A stretch of DNA of 64,000 nt from AWTP1-13 sp033764875 (GCA_033764875.1 JANRIO010000049.1:70110-134109); one strand, 5' to 3'. Positions 24,664 through 33,067 are shown, counted from the first letter of the stretch. Program-made: numbers and translations. Notes: a model not told the origin generated them from the sequence alone.

Positions 24664-25908
24664 TCACGGGCAGGCGAGGCTCTCGATCTCGTCGCGGATG
24701 TGGGCCGCCTCGACCGGCGAGCGGGCGAGCGCGATGGCCCGGTCGAAGGCGGCGCGCGCCTCGCTGAGCCGGCCGAGCTGCTTGAGGAACGCCCCGCGCG
24801 CGCCGTGGTAGTAGAAGTAGCCGCCCAGCGGCGCGGCCAGCGGCTCGACGATGGCGAGCGCCGCCTCGGGACCGTGCACCTTGGCCACGGCGACGGCGCG
24901 GTTCAGCGTCACGACGGGGGAGGGCTGCATGCGCTCGAGCGTGCCATAGAGCAGGCTGATCTCGTTCCAGTCGGTCGCCTCCGCGGAGGGCGCGGCGGCA
25001 TGCAGCGCGGCGATCGCCGCCTGGATCTGATAGGGCCCGGGACGGCCGTGGCGCACCGCCTTGTCGATCAGGGCCTGGCCTTCGAGGAGCAGCCTGCGGT
25101 CCCAGAGCGCGCGGTCCTGGCGCTCGAGCAGGACGACCTGGCCGGCGGCGTCGAAACGGGCGGCGGCGCGTGCGTGCTGCAGCATGAGGAGGGCGGCCAG
25201 CGCCATCACCTCGGGCTCGACGGGAAACAGGCGCAGCAGGAGCCGGGCGAGCCTGATCGCCTCCTCGCACAGCACCGCCTTGGCACCCTGCGCGGCGACA
25301 TCGCTGGTATAGCCCTCGTTGAAGACGAGATAGACCATGGCGAGCACGGCCGCGAGGCGCTCGCTGCGCTCGATGGCGCCCGGCGGCTCGAAGGGGACGC
25401 GCGCGGCGGCGACCTTGCGCTTGGCGCGCGTGATGCGCTGCTCCATGGCGTCCTCGGAGACGAGGAAGGCGCGCGCGATCTGGGCGACCGACAGGCCGGA
25501 GACGACGCGGAGTGCCAGCGCGATCTGCTGCGTCTGCGGCAGGTCGCGATGGCAGCACACGAAGAGCAGGCGCAGGATGTCGTCGTGGTAGCCGGCCTCG
25601 TCGAGGTGCTGCACGAGGGCGGTCTCGCGGTCGGCCAGGTCCGAGATCTCCGCCTCCTCCGCCGGCAGGGGCGCGAGGCGGGACCGGCGCCTGAGGCCGT
25701 CGATGGCCACGTTGCGCCCGACCATGATGAGCCAGCCCGCGGCATCGCGCGGCGGGCCGTTGCCCGGCCACGTCCGCACGGCGCGCAGGCAGGCCTCCTG
25801 GAAGGCCTCCTCGGCGGTGTCGAGATCGCGGAACTGGCGCAGCAGCGCGGCCATGGCCTGGGGCCGCGCCGCCGCCAGAATATCGCCGATCCAGACCGGG
25901 TCGGTCAC
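24664..25908 (-). CDS. ECF42-type RNA polymerase sigma factor with long C-terminal extension
   Basis: 414 residues, about twice the size of an ordinary ECF sigma. Region 2 (about 8-75; LDTAEEAFQEACLRAVRTWP, AAGWLIMVGRNVAIDGLRRR) and region 4 (about 115-165; VVSGLSVAQIARAFLVSEDAMEQRI) are followed by a conserved extension (DUF6596-like, about 185-290; VYLVFNEGYTS) and a helical, TPR-like tail. This is the ECF42 pattern. These sigma factors have no classical anti-sigma; they are encoded with a DGPF/YCII protein, here the upstream gene overlapping by four bases. The extension is thought to modulate activity. The target promoter is unknown. Confidence 0.88.
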   Translation of the reverse strand: MTDPVWIGDILAAARPQAMAALLRQFRDLDTAEEAFQEACLRAVRTWPGNGPPRDAAGWLIMVGRNVAIDGLRRRSRLAPLPAEEAEISDLADRETALVQHLDEAGYHDDILRLLFVCCHRDLPQTQQIALALRVVSGLSVAQIARAFLVSEDAMEQRITRAKRKVAAARVPFEPPGAIERSERLAAVLAMVYLVFNEGYTSDVAAQGAKAVLCEEAIRLARLLLRLFPVEPEVMALAALLMLQHARAAARFDAAGQVVLLERQDRALWDRRLLLEGQALIDKAVRHGRPGPYQIQAAIAALHAAAPSAEATDWNEISLLYGTLERMQPSPVVTLNRAVAVAKVHGPEAALAIVEPLAAPLGGYFYYHGARGAFLKQLGRLSEARAAFDRAIALARSPVEAAHIRDEIESLACP

Positions 25909-26276
25909 GCCGCGTCTCCCCCCGGGCGCAGCATGCCGACGGGACGGATCTCGTAGGCGCCGCCCGGATTGGCGGCGGCGAGATCCCTGGCGATGCCCAG
26001 CACCTCCTCCAGGTTGGCGCAGTCGACGACGTAGAAGCCGAGCAGCTGCTCCTTGGTCTCGGCGAAGGGGCCATCGACGATTAGCGGCGGCTCGCGGTCC
26101 TTCCGCAGGGTCGTGGCCGCCGTCGTCGGCAGGAGGCGCGCGACCGGGCCGAGCTTGCCTTGCCGCTCGAGCCTCTCCGTGACCGCGCCAAGCTTGGCCA
26201 TCACCGCGTCGTCCTGCTCCTTGCTCCAGGCGCAGGTCACCTTCTCGTCGTGATAGCAGAGGATGGCGTACTTCAT
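25905..26276 (-). CDS. DGPF/YCII-related protein, partner of ECF42 sigma factor
   Basis: 123 residues of the YCII-like family. The signature VDGPFAETKEQLLGFYVVDC that names the DGPF group is present, along with YAILCYHDEK at the N-terminus and YEIRPVGML at the C-terminus. Genes of this family travel with ECF42 sigma factors. Here the stop overlaps the sigma-factor ATG as ATGA, so the two are coexpressed. The function is unknown; a small-molecule or oxidative signal has been suggested for the group. The 159-bp space to the divergent MoaD-like gene contains an AT-rich patch that may hold both promoters, but I could not fix boxes with confidence. Confidence 0.85.
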   Translation of the reverse strand: MKYAILCYHDEKVTCAWSKEQDDAVMAKLGAVTERLERQGKLGPVARLLPTTAATTLRKDREPPLIVDGPFAETKEQLLGFYVVDCANLEEVLGIARDLAAANPGGAYEIRPVGMLRPGGDAA

Positions 26277-26435
26277 TCAGGTCTCCTTCGCTGGCTCAAG
26301 GACGGGGCCGCAGCCCGCATTCCGACAGCACCTGCCCGAATTTTCGCGCGCATGCGAGGCCATATTTAATTCTTGCGCCCGGTGTCGGCGCGCGCCAGGG
26401 TCCCGCGTCCTTGCGGGAGGGAAAGCCCAAGGCCG

Positions 26436-26705
26436 ATGCCAAAAATCGCGTTCACACCCAACATCCAGCGCCACGTGGCCTGCCCGCCCATGACGGTTGC
26501 GGGCGCCACCGTGGCGGAGGTGCTTGCCGCAGCCTTCGCGGACAATCCGCGCGCCAGGGCTTATGTCCTCGATGACCAGGGGGCGCTGCGGCGGCACATG
26601 ATCATCTTCGTCGACGGCGTCGCCATCAAGGACCGCACGCGCCTCAGCGACACGGTCGCTGCGGACGGGACGGTCTACGTGTTCCAATCGCTCTCAGGAG
26701 GTTGA
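26436..26705 (+). CDS. MoaD/ThiS-like ubiquitin-fold protein ending in Gly-Gly
   Basis: 89 residues with the beta-grasp pattern of sulfur-carrier proteins: PKIAFTPNIQRHV strand pair, helix GATVAEVLAAAFADNPRAR, then IIFVDGVAIKDRTRLSD and VADGTVYVFQSLSGG. The C-terminal Gly-Gly is the feature that lets MoaD, ThiS and ubiquitin be adenylated and thiolated. No moaE, thiG or E1-like gene is in the window, so the activating enzyme would be elsewhere. The gene is followed after 3 bp by a BNR-repeat protein, a pairing seen in many bacteria without known function. ATG 26436 is preceded by a weak AAGG. Confidence 0.8.
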   Translation: MPKIAFTPNIQRHVACPPMTVAGATVAEVLAAAFADNPRARAYVLDDQGALRRHMIIFVDGVAIKDRTRLSDTVAADGTVYVFQSLSGG

Positions 26706-26708
26706 GCC

Positions 26709-27806
26709 ATGCAGCTCCTCGTCGCCACGCGCAAGGGACTGTTCCGCTACGAGCGCCGGGGCCAGGGCGACTGGCGCGTCGCCGACACCGCCTTCCTCGG
26801 CGACAACGTCTCGATGGTGCTCGAGGATCCGCGCACGGGGACGACCTACGCGGCGCTCGATCACGGCCACTTCGGCGTAAAGCTGCACCGGCGCGAGGGG
26901 ACGGCCTGGGAGGAGATCGCGGCGCCGGCCTATCCGCCCAAGCCCGAGGGGCTCGAGGAGAACGATATGTGGGGCCGGCCGCTGCCCTGGTCGACCGTCC
27001 GGGTGTGGGCCCTGGAGCCCGGCGGGGCGGACGAGCCCGGCACGCTGTGGTGCGGCACCATTCCCGGCGGGCTGTTCAAGTCGCGTGACGGCGGGGCTAG
27101 CTGGCAGATTGCGCGCGCGCTGTGGGAGCATCCCAAGCGCCGGCAGTGGATGGGAGGCGGGGCCGACCTGCCCGGGCTGCACTCCATCATCGTCGATCCA
27201 CGCGACAGCCGGCAGGTGACGGTCGCCGTCTCCACCGGCGGCCTGTGGCACAGCGAGGACGGCGGCGAGAGCTGGAGCCAGCGCGGGGACGGCATGCGGG
27301 CCGAGCACGTGCCGCCGGAGCTGACGCACGACCCCATCGCCCAGGACGTGCACTGCCTGGCGCAGTGCCAGGCCGACCCGGAGCGGGTCTGGGTGCAGCA
27401 CCACAACGGCATCTTCGTCTCATCGGACCGCGGCCGGCGCTTCCGGGAGATCACGGACGTGTGCCCGTCCGCCTTCGGGTTTGCGGTGGCGGCGCACCCG
27501 CGCGACCCCGACACCGCCTGGTTCGTGCCTGAGATCAAGGACGAGAAGCGCATCCCCGCCGACGGCCGCCTCGTCGTCACGCGCACCCAGGACGGCGGCA
27601 AGACCTTCGAGACGCTCAGCGAGGGCCTGCCGCAGGAGCATGCCTACGACGTCGTCTACCGGCATGCGCTGGCGCTCGACGACACGGGCAAGGTGCTCGC
27701 CTTCGGCTCGACCACGGGCGGCCTGTGGGTGAGCGAGACGGCCGGCGAGAGCTGGACCTGCCTCACGCACACGCTGCCGCCGGTCTATTGCGTGCGCCTT
27801 TCCTGA
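26709..27806 (+). CDS. BNR/Asp-box repeat beta-propeller protein
   Basis: 365 residues with at least five Asp-box turns (S-x-D-x-G-x-x-W/F type): KSRDGGASW, HSEDGGESW, VSSDRGRRF, RTQDGGKTF and SETAGESW. Spacing predicts a six- or seven-bladed propeller. There is no signal peptide; MQLLVATRKGLFRYER starts the first blade directly, so it is cytoplasmic. It resembles sialidase/VPS10-type propellers but lacks a recognisable sialidase active site. The gene begins 3 bp after the MoaD-like gene, so the two are coexpressed and may bind one another. No enzymatic role can be assigned. Confidence 0.8.
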   Translation: MQLLVATRKGLFRYERRGQGDWRVADTAFLGDNVSMVLEDPRTGTTYAALDHGHFGVKLHRREGTAWEEIAAPAYPPKPEGLEENDMWGRPLPWSTVRVWALEPGGADEPGTLWCGTIPGGLFKSRDGGASWQIARALWEHPKRRQWMGGGADLPGLHSIIVDPRDSRQVTVAVSTGGLWHSEDGGESWSQRGDGMRAEHVPPELTHDPIAQDVHCLAQCQADPERVWVQHHNGIFVSSDRGRRFREITDVCPSAFGFAVAAHPRDPDTAWFVPEIKDEKRIPADGRLVVTRTQDGGKTFETLSEGLPQEHAYDVVYRHALALDDTGKVLAFGSTTGGLWVSETAGESWTCLTHTLPPVYCVRLS

Positions 27807-28152
27807 GCGAGCCGCAGGCGTCGTCCCACGGCTCGCCCGGCTGAATTCTCGGCATCGTCGCGATCCACTGCAGGCTTGCGTGGATGCCCGCCTGCGCGGG
27901 CATGACGGGAGTTGTGGCGAGCCCGCTCGATGCAGCCACCACCGTCACCCCCGCGAAGGCGGGGGTCCACGCCAGCTCGAGATCCAGCCGCAGCCGTCGC
28001 GCCTTCGGCTCAGGCAGCTCCGGCGGCCCAGGCGGAGACGTCCGTCTGCCAGCCCTGCGCGAGGCGGTGGTCGGGACGTCGCGGGCGCCCGCCCGCCGCC
28101 TGCGGGGCAGAAAGTGCTCGAAGCGCCCGCGGTTTCCCGATAAGGAGGCGCC
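27807..28152. other. Gap without a gene: repeat family A copy
   Basis: The 346 bp between the BNR gene and the RlmL-like gene are mostly taken by one copy of dispersed repeat A (27861-27994). I see no credible gene; the short open frames here lack ribosome sites and family features. AAGGAG at 28141-28146 is the ribosome site of the methyltransferase gene. Confidence 0.7.
27861..27994. repeat. Dispersed palindromic repeat family A, copy 1
   Basis: The unit runs from GATCCACTGCAGGCTTGCG through the hairpin ATGCCCGCCTGCGCGGGCAT, the shared block GACGGGAGTTGTGGCGAGCC and a second hairpin (CCCCCGCGAAGGCGGGGG) to GTCCACGCCAGCTCGAGATC. Two further full copies lie at 29341-29455 and 42381-42510, and a partial inverted one at 10922-10960. 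All are intergenic, as for REP/BIME-like elements. Confidence 0.85.
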
Positions 28153-29268
28153 ATGACGACGGCAGCCGACCTCGAGATCTTCCTCGCCACCTTCCCCGGT
28201 CTCGAGGCGGTGCTTCTCGACGAGGTGAAGGAGCTTGGCTTCGCGTCGGCGCGGGCAGTGGCCGGCGGCGTCACCGTCAAGGGCGGCTGGCCGGAGGTGT
28301 GGCGCGCCAACCTGGAGGTGCGCGGGGCGGGCCGCGTGAGCGTCGGCATCGGCACGTTCCGGGCCTCGCACCTGTCCGAGCTCGACAAGCGGGCGCGGCG
28401 CTTTGCCTGGGGCGAGGTGCTGAGGCGCGAGACGCCGGTGCGCGTCGAGGCGAGCTGCAAGGGCTCGCGCATCTATCACTCGGGCGCGGCCCAGCAACGC
28501 ATCGAGCGGGCGATCGCGGAGGAGCTCGGCGCGCCGATTGCGCGGGAGGCGGAGGTGTGCATCCGCGCCCGCATCGAGAACGACCTGTGTATCCTCGGCG
28601 TCGACACCTCGGGCGAGCTGTTGCACAAGCGCGGCCACAAGACCGCCGTCGCCAAGGCGCCGATGCGCGAGACCATGGCGGCGCTGCTGCTGCGGCAGGC
28701 GGGCTTCAGCGGACAGGAGCCGGTGCTCGACCCCGTGTGCGGGTCCGGCACCTTCGTGATCGAGGCGGCGGAGATGGCGGCGGGGCTGCCGCCGGGGCGC
28801 GCGCGCGTCTTCGCCTTCGAGAGCCTCGCGACCTTCGACCGCGACGCGTGGGAGGCGATGCGGGCCGCGCACCGCCCCCGCGTGCCGGCCTGCGGCCACC
28901 TGGGCAGCGACCGCGATGCCGGGGCCATCGCCATGAGCCGGGCCAACGCCGAGCGCGCCGGTGTCGCGGCCTTCACGACGTTCGTGCAGCAGCCGGTGAG
29001 CGCGGTGATGCCGCCTGAGGGACCGCCCGGGCTCGTCATCGCCAACCCGCCCTACGGCGCCCGCCTCGGCGACAAGTCCCGGCTCGCAGGCCTCTATCGC
29101 GCCTTCGGCGCCACGCTGAAAGGCCGCTTCTCAGGCTGGCGCGTGGCGCTGGTGACGGCGGACGCGAGCCTCGCGCACGCCACGGGCCTCGCCTTCGCGC
29201 CGCCCGGCCCGCCCATCGCCCACGGCGGCCTACGGGTGAAGCTGTTCCTCGCCCCGGCGCTGCCCTGA
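28153..29268 (+). CDS. RlmL/Trm14-like RNA methyltransferase (THUMP + N6-methyltransferase)
   Basis: 371 residues. An N-terminal ferredoxin-like/THUMP region (about 8-160; IFLATFPGLEAVLLDEV, CIRARIENDLCILGVDTSGELLHKRG) is followed by a SAM-dependent methyltransferase domain with DPVCGSGTFVIEAA near 193 and the catalytic NPPYG near 298. This matches the N2-guanine 23S rRNA methyltransferase family (RlmL N-terminal half) or its tRNA relatives. AAGGAG stands before the ATG. It is monocistronic between two repeat-filled gaps. The target nucleotide cannot be told from sequence. Confidence 0.85.
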   Translation: MTTAADLEIFLATFPGLEAVLLDEVKELGFASARAVAGGVTVKGGWPEVWRANLEVRGAGRVSVGIGTFRASHLSELDKRARRFAWGEVLRRETPVRVEASCKGSRIYHSGAAQQRIERAIAEELGAPIAREAEVCIRARIENDLCILGVDTSGELLHKRGHKTAVAKAPMRETMAALLLRQAGFSGQEPVLDPVCGSGTFVIEAAEMAAGLPPGRARVFAFESLATFDRDAWEAMRAAHRPRVPACGHLGSDRDAGAIAMSRANAERAGVAAFTTFVQQPVSAVMPPEGPPGLVIANPPYGARLGDKSRLAGLYRAFGATLKGRFSGWRVALVTADASLAHATGLAFAPPGPPIAHGGLRVKLFLAPALP

Positions 29269-29340
29269 CGCGATGCCGGCCCGATCGCAGTCATCCTCGG
29301 GCTTGTCCCACGGCCGTCCGGCTGAGCTCTTCGAAGCGTC

Positions 29341-29455
29341 GCGGCACGCTGCAGGCGTGCGGGCATGACGGGAGTTGTGGCGAGCCCGCTTGCCACACCA
29401 CCGACGTCACCCCCGCGCAGGCGGGGGTCCACGCCAGTCCGAGAGCCAGCCGCAA
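29341..29455. repeat. Dispersed palindromic repeat family A, copy 2
   Basis: It shares with copy 1 the block GCATGACGGGAGTTGTGGCG, the CGAGCCCGCT that follows and the second GC-rich hairpin leading into GGGGGTCCACGCCAG. The first hairpin is degraded here (the GTGGATGCCCGCC part is missing). Confidence 0.8.
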
Positions 29456-29601
29456 CAGCCGCGCTCACTCCGCCCGTGCTCCGTCCGTCCTTCACCGCCG
29501 TGGCGCGTGCCGTCTCAACGGCGGCCATATTCAACCGGACATGTGTGGGCTTGTCCCGAGGATCCAGCCCTCCGCGATCGCCGCAGCAAGCGGTCGGGTG
29601 G

Positions 29602-29624
29602 ATGGTCGGGGCAAGCCCGACCAT
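29602..29624. repeat. Repeat family B hairpin, copy 1
   Basis: ATGGTCGGG and CCCGACCAT form a perfect 9-bp stem with loop GCAAG. The same stem with loop CTCGT occurs at 42306-42328; the conserved stem with a changed loop marks a mobile or selected palindromic element. Confidence 0.7.
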
Positions 29625-29762
29625 GACACCCTCGGGCGCAAAGGCGAGGCACGCGACGCTCGTGCGCATTCCGTTCTCTCGGAATCGGATGCGCGCTCTG
29701 TGCACTTGATCGTGCGGGCACCTGCACGCGGCACCCGCTGACGCGCAAAAACGCGATCGGCG

Positions 29763-30377
29763 CTAGAACATGGGCGTGGCGGCGAACGCCGGAGTGGCCT
29801 CGGCCCAGGCAGAAAAGGCGCGCAAACGCGGGCCGGCCAGCGCGGCCGCCCGCTCCGGCAGCAACGCCGCGATGAACCCCCACGCCACGGCCACGGTGAT
29901 GCAGGCCTCGCTCGCGCGCGGGGCAAACAGCCAGGCGTCTGTGGCCGGAAGCTCAGCCTCGAGCAGCGCGCAGGCCTGCGCAAGCTGTCCCTCCACGCGC
30001 TCGATCCACGGCGCATGGCGCCGCTCCTCGGGACGCAGGTCGCGCTCGTAGACGAGCGAGACGGACTTCTCGCAGGCGGCGAGCGCGAGGCCCATCAGGC
30101 GCTGATGCCGGACAAAGTCGGCGAGCGCCTGCGGCGGCAGGCGCTGCGCCGCGGGCACAAGCCGCGCCGCGTAGTCGAGGATCAGCTGCGAATCCATCAG
30201 CACCACGCCCTCGTCCGTGACCAGCGTCGGCGCCTTCACGACAGGATTGATGGCCGCGAACGCGTCGTAGCCGCGAAACACCGAGATGGACGCGTGCTCG
30301 AAGGGCAACTGCATGCTTCGCAGCGCGATCGCCACGCGGCGCACATAGGGCGAATCCAACATCCCGATCAGCTGCAT
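29763..30377 (-). CDS. Glutathione S-transferase family protein
   Basis: 204 residues. The thioredoxin-like N-terminal domain begins MQLIGMLDSPYVRRVAIAL (active-site Ser9/Tyr11 region) and includes the cis-Pro motif NPVVKAPTLV and the glutathione-binding LMDSQLILDYAAR. An all-helical C-terminal domain follows. The ATG at 30377 is chosen because GGAG lies seven bases upstream and the family starts here; an in-frame ATG at 30401 adds eight residues. It probably conjugates or reduces small electrophiles. It is divergent from an Lrp-type regulator with a perfect 10-bp inverted repeat between the two, which suggests paired regulation. Confidence 0.82.
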   Translation of the reverse strand: MQLIGMLDSPYVRRVAIALRSMQLPFEHASISVFRGYDAFAAINPVVKAPTLVTDEGVVLMDSQLILDYAARLVPAAQRLPPQALADFVRHQRLMGLALAACEKSVSLVYERDLRPEERRHAPWIERVEGQLAQACALLEAELPATDAWLFAPRASEACITVAVAWGFIAALLPERAAALAGPRLRAFSAWAEATPAFAATPMF

Positions 30378-30452
30378 GTCGTGGCTCCATCCTGCTTGCA
30401 CGTGGCGGACGCATGCGCCGATAGTAGCGGCGGGGCGGCGCGCCCGACATGG

Positions 30453-30490
30453 GAAGTCATCGGCGCCGGCGCATCCCAGGCGATGACTTC
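30453..30490. promoter_or_regulatory. Inverted repeat between GST and Lrp genes, candidate Lrp operator
   Basis: GAAGTCATCG (30453-30462) and CGATGACTTC (30481-30490) are perfect inverted arms 18 bases apart, and the spacer itself starts with the palindrome GCGCCGGCGC. The site ends 18 bp before the Lrp-like ATG. Arm-to-arm centre spacing of about 28 bp fits binding by two dimers of an Lrp octamer; inference. Confidence 0.55.
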
Positions 30491-30508
30491 AAGGTGAGAC
30501 CGACCCCC

Positions 30509-31000
30509 ATGCCGCACACTGCACGCCTCGATGCCAAGGACCTCGCCATCCTCGAGGCCCTGCAGGCGGACGGCCGCCAGCCGCTGTCCGCGCTGGGCCG
30601 ACGCATCGGGTTGTCGCAGCCCGCCATCTCGGAGCGGGTCAAGCGCCTGGAGGAGCAGGGCATCATCACGGGCTACGCGGCCAAGCTGAGCCTGCCCGCG
30701 CTCGGCCTCAACATGATGGCGATCCTCCGGCTGAGGACGGAGCACGCCAGCATCAAGGCGTGCCTCAAGCGCTTCGCGGAGCTGCCCAACATCGTCGAGG
30801 TGCATCGCGTGACGGGCGAAGACTGCTTCGTGCTGAAGGCCATCGTGCCGGCGCCGGAGGATCTTGCCAGCATCGTCGATGCCATCGGCGCGTTCGGCGC
30901 GGTGACGACGTCGCTGGTGCTCAAGAGCGAGCCGGCGAAGCCCGTCAGCCCGGCGCTGATGACGCGGGCGCGCAAGGCTGCGGACCTGCGGCGCCTGTGA
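30509..31000 (+). CDS. Lrp/AsnC-family transcriptional regulator
   Basis: 163 residues. N-terminal winged helix (about 5-60; LDAKDLAILEALQADGRQPL, LSQPAISERVKRLEEQGIITGY) and C-terminal RAM ligand-binding domain (about 70-145; IVEVHRVTGEDCFVLKAIVPAPEDL). Family members respond to amino acids and form octamers. The ATG at 30509 gives the standard N-terminus; nothing upstream in the frame looks conserved. It is divergent from the GST gene, with the inverted repeat at 30453-30490 just upstream. The likely targets are itself and the GST gene. Confidence 0.88.
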   Translation: MPHTARLDAKDLAILEALQADGRQPLSALGRRIGLSQPAISERVKRLEEQGIITGYAAKLSLPALGLNMMAILRLRTEHASIKACLKRFAELPNIVEVHRVTGEDCFVLKAIVPAPEDLASIVDAIGAFGAVTTSLVLKSEPAKPVSPALMTRARKAADLRRL

Positions 31001-31076
31001 GCACAAGAGAAGGGGCGCCGCTCGGCACCCCTTTGCTCGCTCGTGACGTCCCGAGTGCGGGCGATGCCCCCGCGTT

Positions 31077-32462
31077 CTACCTGGCGCGCTGGGCGCTGAT
31101 CTCGCGTGCGTCCTCGATGGTGCGCAGCCCGGTGGTCGGGGCGGAGACGAGAACGGCCATGTTGCCGGGCTTGTGCTCGTTGCGGCGCATGCGCATGTGG
31201 GCCTTGGGGATCTGCGCCCAGGGGAACACCTCCGACATGCACGGGTCGATGCGCCGCTCGACGACGAGCTTGTTGGCCTGCGCCGCCTGCAGCAGGTTGG
31301 CGAAGTGCGAGCCCTGCACGCGCTTCTGGTGCATCCAGAGATAACGCGCGTCCATGGTCAGGTTGTAGCCGGTGGTGCCGGCGCAGATGACCACCATGCC
31401 GCCGCGCTTCACGACGAGCACCGACACCGGGAAGGTCGAGGCGCCGGGGTGCTCGAACACGAAGTCGACGTTGTTGCCCTTGCCCGTGATCTCCCAGATG
31501 GCGCCGCCGAACTTGCGCGCCTCCTTGAGCCAGGTGTCGTACTCGGGCGTGCCGACCGCCGGCATCTCGCCCCAGCAGTTGAACTTCTTGCGGTTGATGA
31601 CGCCGCGGGCGCCGAGCTGCATGACGAAATCGCGCTTGTCGTCCTCCGAGACGACGCCGATGCCGTTGGCGCCGGAGGTGGCGATGAGCTGCATGGCCAT
31701 GGAGCCCAGCCCCCCCGAGGCGCCCCAGACGAGCACGTTGTGGCCCGGCCGCAGCACGTGCGGGCGGTGGCCGACCAGCATGCGGTAGGCGGTCGCGAGC
31801 ACGAGCACGTAGGAGGCGCTCTCCTCCCAGGTGAGGTGCTTGGGCCGCTCGAGGAGCTGGCGGTCCTGCACGCGGCAGAACTGGGCGAAGGAGCCGTCCG
31901 GCGTCTCGTAGCCCCAGATGCGCTGGGAGGGCGAGAACATCGGATCGCCGCCGTTGCACTCCTCGTCGTCGCCGTCGTCCTGGTTGCAGTGGATGACGAC
32001 CTCGTCGCCAACCTTCCAGCGCTTCACCTTCGAGCCGACGGCCCAGACGATGCCGGAGGCATCGGAGCCCGCGATGTGAAAGGGATGCTTGTGCACGTGC
32101 TTGATCGGCGAGATCGGGATGCCGAGCGAGGCCCAGACGCCGTTGTAGTTGACGCCCGCGGCCATCACGAGGACGAGCACGTCGTGACTGTCGAGCTCCC
32201 AGGTGGGCACCACCTCGACCTGCATGGCGGTGTCGGGCTCGCCGTGGCGCTCGGCGCGGATGGCCCAGGCGTACATGGTCTTCGGCACATGGCCCAGCGG
32301 CGGAATCTCGCCCACCTCGTAGAGGTCCTTCTTGGCGAGGCCAGGCGCGAGCGCAGGCGCGGCAACGTCGGCGGCGGGCTCCACAAGCTTCACCGGCTTG
32401 GCAGCCTTGGCAGCGGCAGTTGAGGCTGCGGAATTGGCGGTGGCCTTCGCGCGCGACGCCAT
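31077..32462 (-). CDS. ccr: Crotonyl-CoA carboxylase/reductase
   Basis: 461 residues of the zinc-less medium-chain dehydrogenase family. Diagnostic CCR elements are present: VNYNGVWASLG (CO2-site Asn), GYETPDGSFAQF (Phe/Glu region), WGASGGLGSMAMQL (NADPH) and FEHPGASTFPVSV (CO2-site His). The enzyme reductively carboxylates crotonyl-CoA to ethylmalonyl-CoA and defines the ethylmalonyl-CoA pathway. An Ala/Lys-rich leader of about 45 residues precedes the domain. AGGGAG stands before the ATG at 32462. The mutase gene of the same pathway (ecm) lies 715 bp away, divergently transcribed. Confidence 0.95.
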   Translation of the reverse strand: MASRAKATANSAASTAAAKAAKPVKLVEPAADVAAPALAPGLAKKDLYEVGEIPPLGHVPKTMYAWAIRAERHGEPDTAMQVEVVPTWELDSHDVLVLVMAAGVNYNGVWASLGIPISPIKHVHKHPFHIAGSDASGIVWAVGSKVKRWKVGDEVVIHCNQDDGDDEECNGGDPMFSPSQRIWGYETPDGSFAQFCRVQDRQLLERPKHLTWEESASYVLVLATAYRMLVGHRPHVLRPGHNVLVWGASGGLGSMAMQLIATSGANGIGVVSEDDKRDFVMQLGARGVINRKKFNCWGEMPAVGTPEYDTWLKEARKFGGAIWEITGKGNNVDFVFEHPGASTFPVSVLVVKRGGMVVICAGTTGYNLTMDARYLWMHQKRVQGSHFANLLQAAQANKLVVERRIDPCMSEVFPWAQIPKAHMRMRRNEHKPGNMAVLVSAPTTGLRTIEDAREISAQRAR

Positions 32463-32686
32463 CTTTTGTCTCCCTAACGTGCGAGATTTGGGGCTTGCTG
32501 CACCGGCAACGGTGCGCGCGCCCATATGTTGCAGTGCCGAAGGTCGAACAGTTTTCGCAACCACACAAGCAGTTTTTCGTCGAAGGCCGGGGCGTTGGGA
32601 AAGCCTTAAGGGCTCCCGTGCTAGGGGTGTCGGGTTGGCACGCCCCCGGCACCGCGGCGGCGGTCGCGCGTCCCAGGGATGTCGGC

Positions 32687-33067
32687 ATGCAGCTCGCGAG
32701 CGAGACCCTCAATCTCACCCCTGGCACAATCCATTTGATTTCAATCATTTGTGCGCTATCGCTAGTGGCGCTCATGGCCGTGCTGCCGAACCTCCTGGTC
32801 GGCGTCCTGCTGTACCCGGTCTCGCTGGCGACGGCGCTGCCCCTGATGGCCGTCCTTAACGACCTGCACCTGATCCCGCTGAAGCCGTTCGCGGCCTGGC
32901 TGCTGCTCTCGATCCTGTCGGCGGCGGCCGGCGTCGGCGCGGCGCTGCTGACCCTGGTCGCCGGCAACCGGCTGGCCGGCATGGGCGTCGCCTGGCGCGT
33001 GCGCGCGCTGTCGCCGCCCGTCAGCATCCGCCACGTCAGCGTGCATGGCCGGGGCGAGCGCGACTGA
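32687..33067 (+). CDS. Small hydrophobic membrane protein between ccr and ecm
   Basis: 126 residues from an ATG at 32687. Three hydrophobic stretches are visible: about 13-35 (IHLISIICALSLVALMAVL), 37-60 and 67-92 (AAWLLLSILSAAAGVGAALL). A basic C-terminal tail follows. I recognise no family. It lies in the intergenic space of the ethylmalonyl-CoA genes, on the ecm strand, 110 bp before ecm. The hydrophobic segmentation and codon pattern favour a real gene, but the ribosome site is weak, so it may be spurious. Confidence 0.5.
   Translation: MQLASETLNLTPGTIHLISIICALSLVALMAVLPNLLVGVLLYPVSLATALPLMAVLNDLHLIPLKPFAAWLLLSILSAAAGVGAALLTLVAGNRLAGMGVAWRVRALSPPVSIRHVSVHGRGERD

Larger units (their letters stand above)
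29269..29762. other. Gap without a gene: repeats only
   Basis: These 494 bp between the methyltransferase and the convergent GST gene hold a copy of repeat A (29341-29455) and a copy of repeat B (29602-29624). Several short frames are open on both strands but have no ribosome site, no family resemblance and overlap the repeats, so I call none. Confidence 0.7.

Noticed and set aside
24197..26074. 625-residue minus-strand frame joining the sigma factor and the small secreted protein
   Set aside because: The upper part is a wrong frame of the ECF42 gene; AAGGAG and the signal peptide fix the real start of the small protein at 24475.
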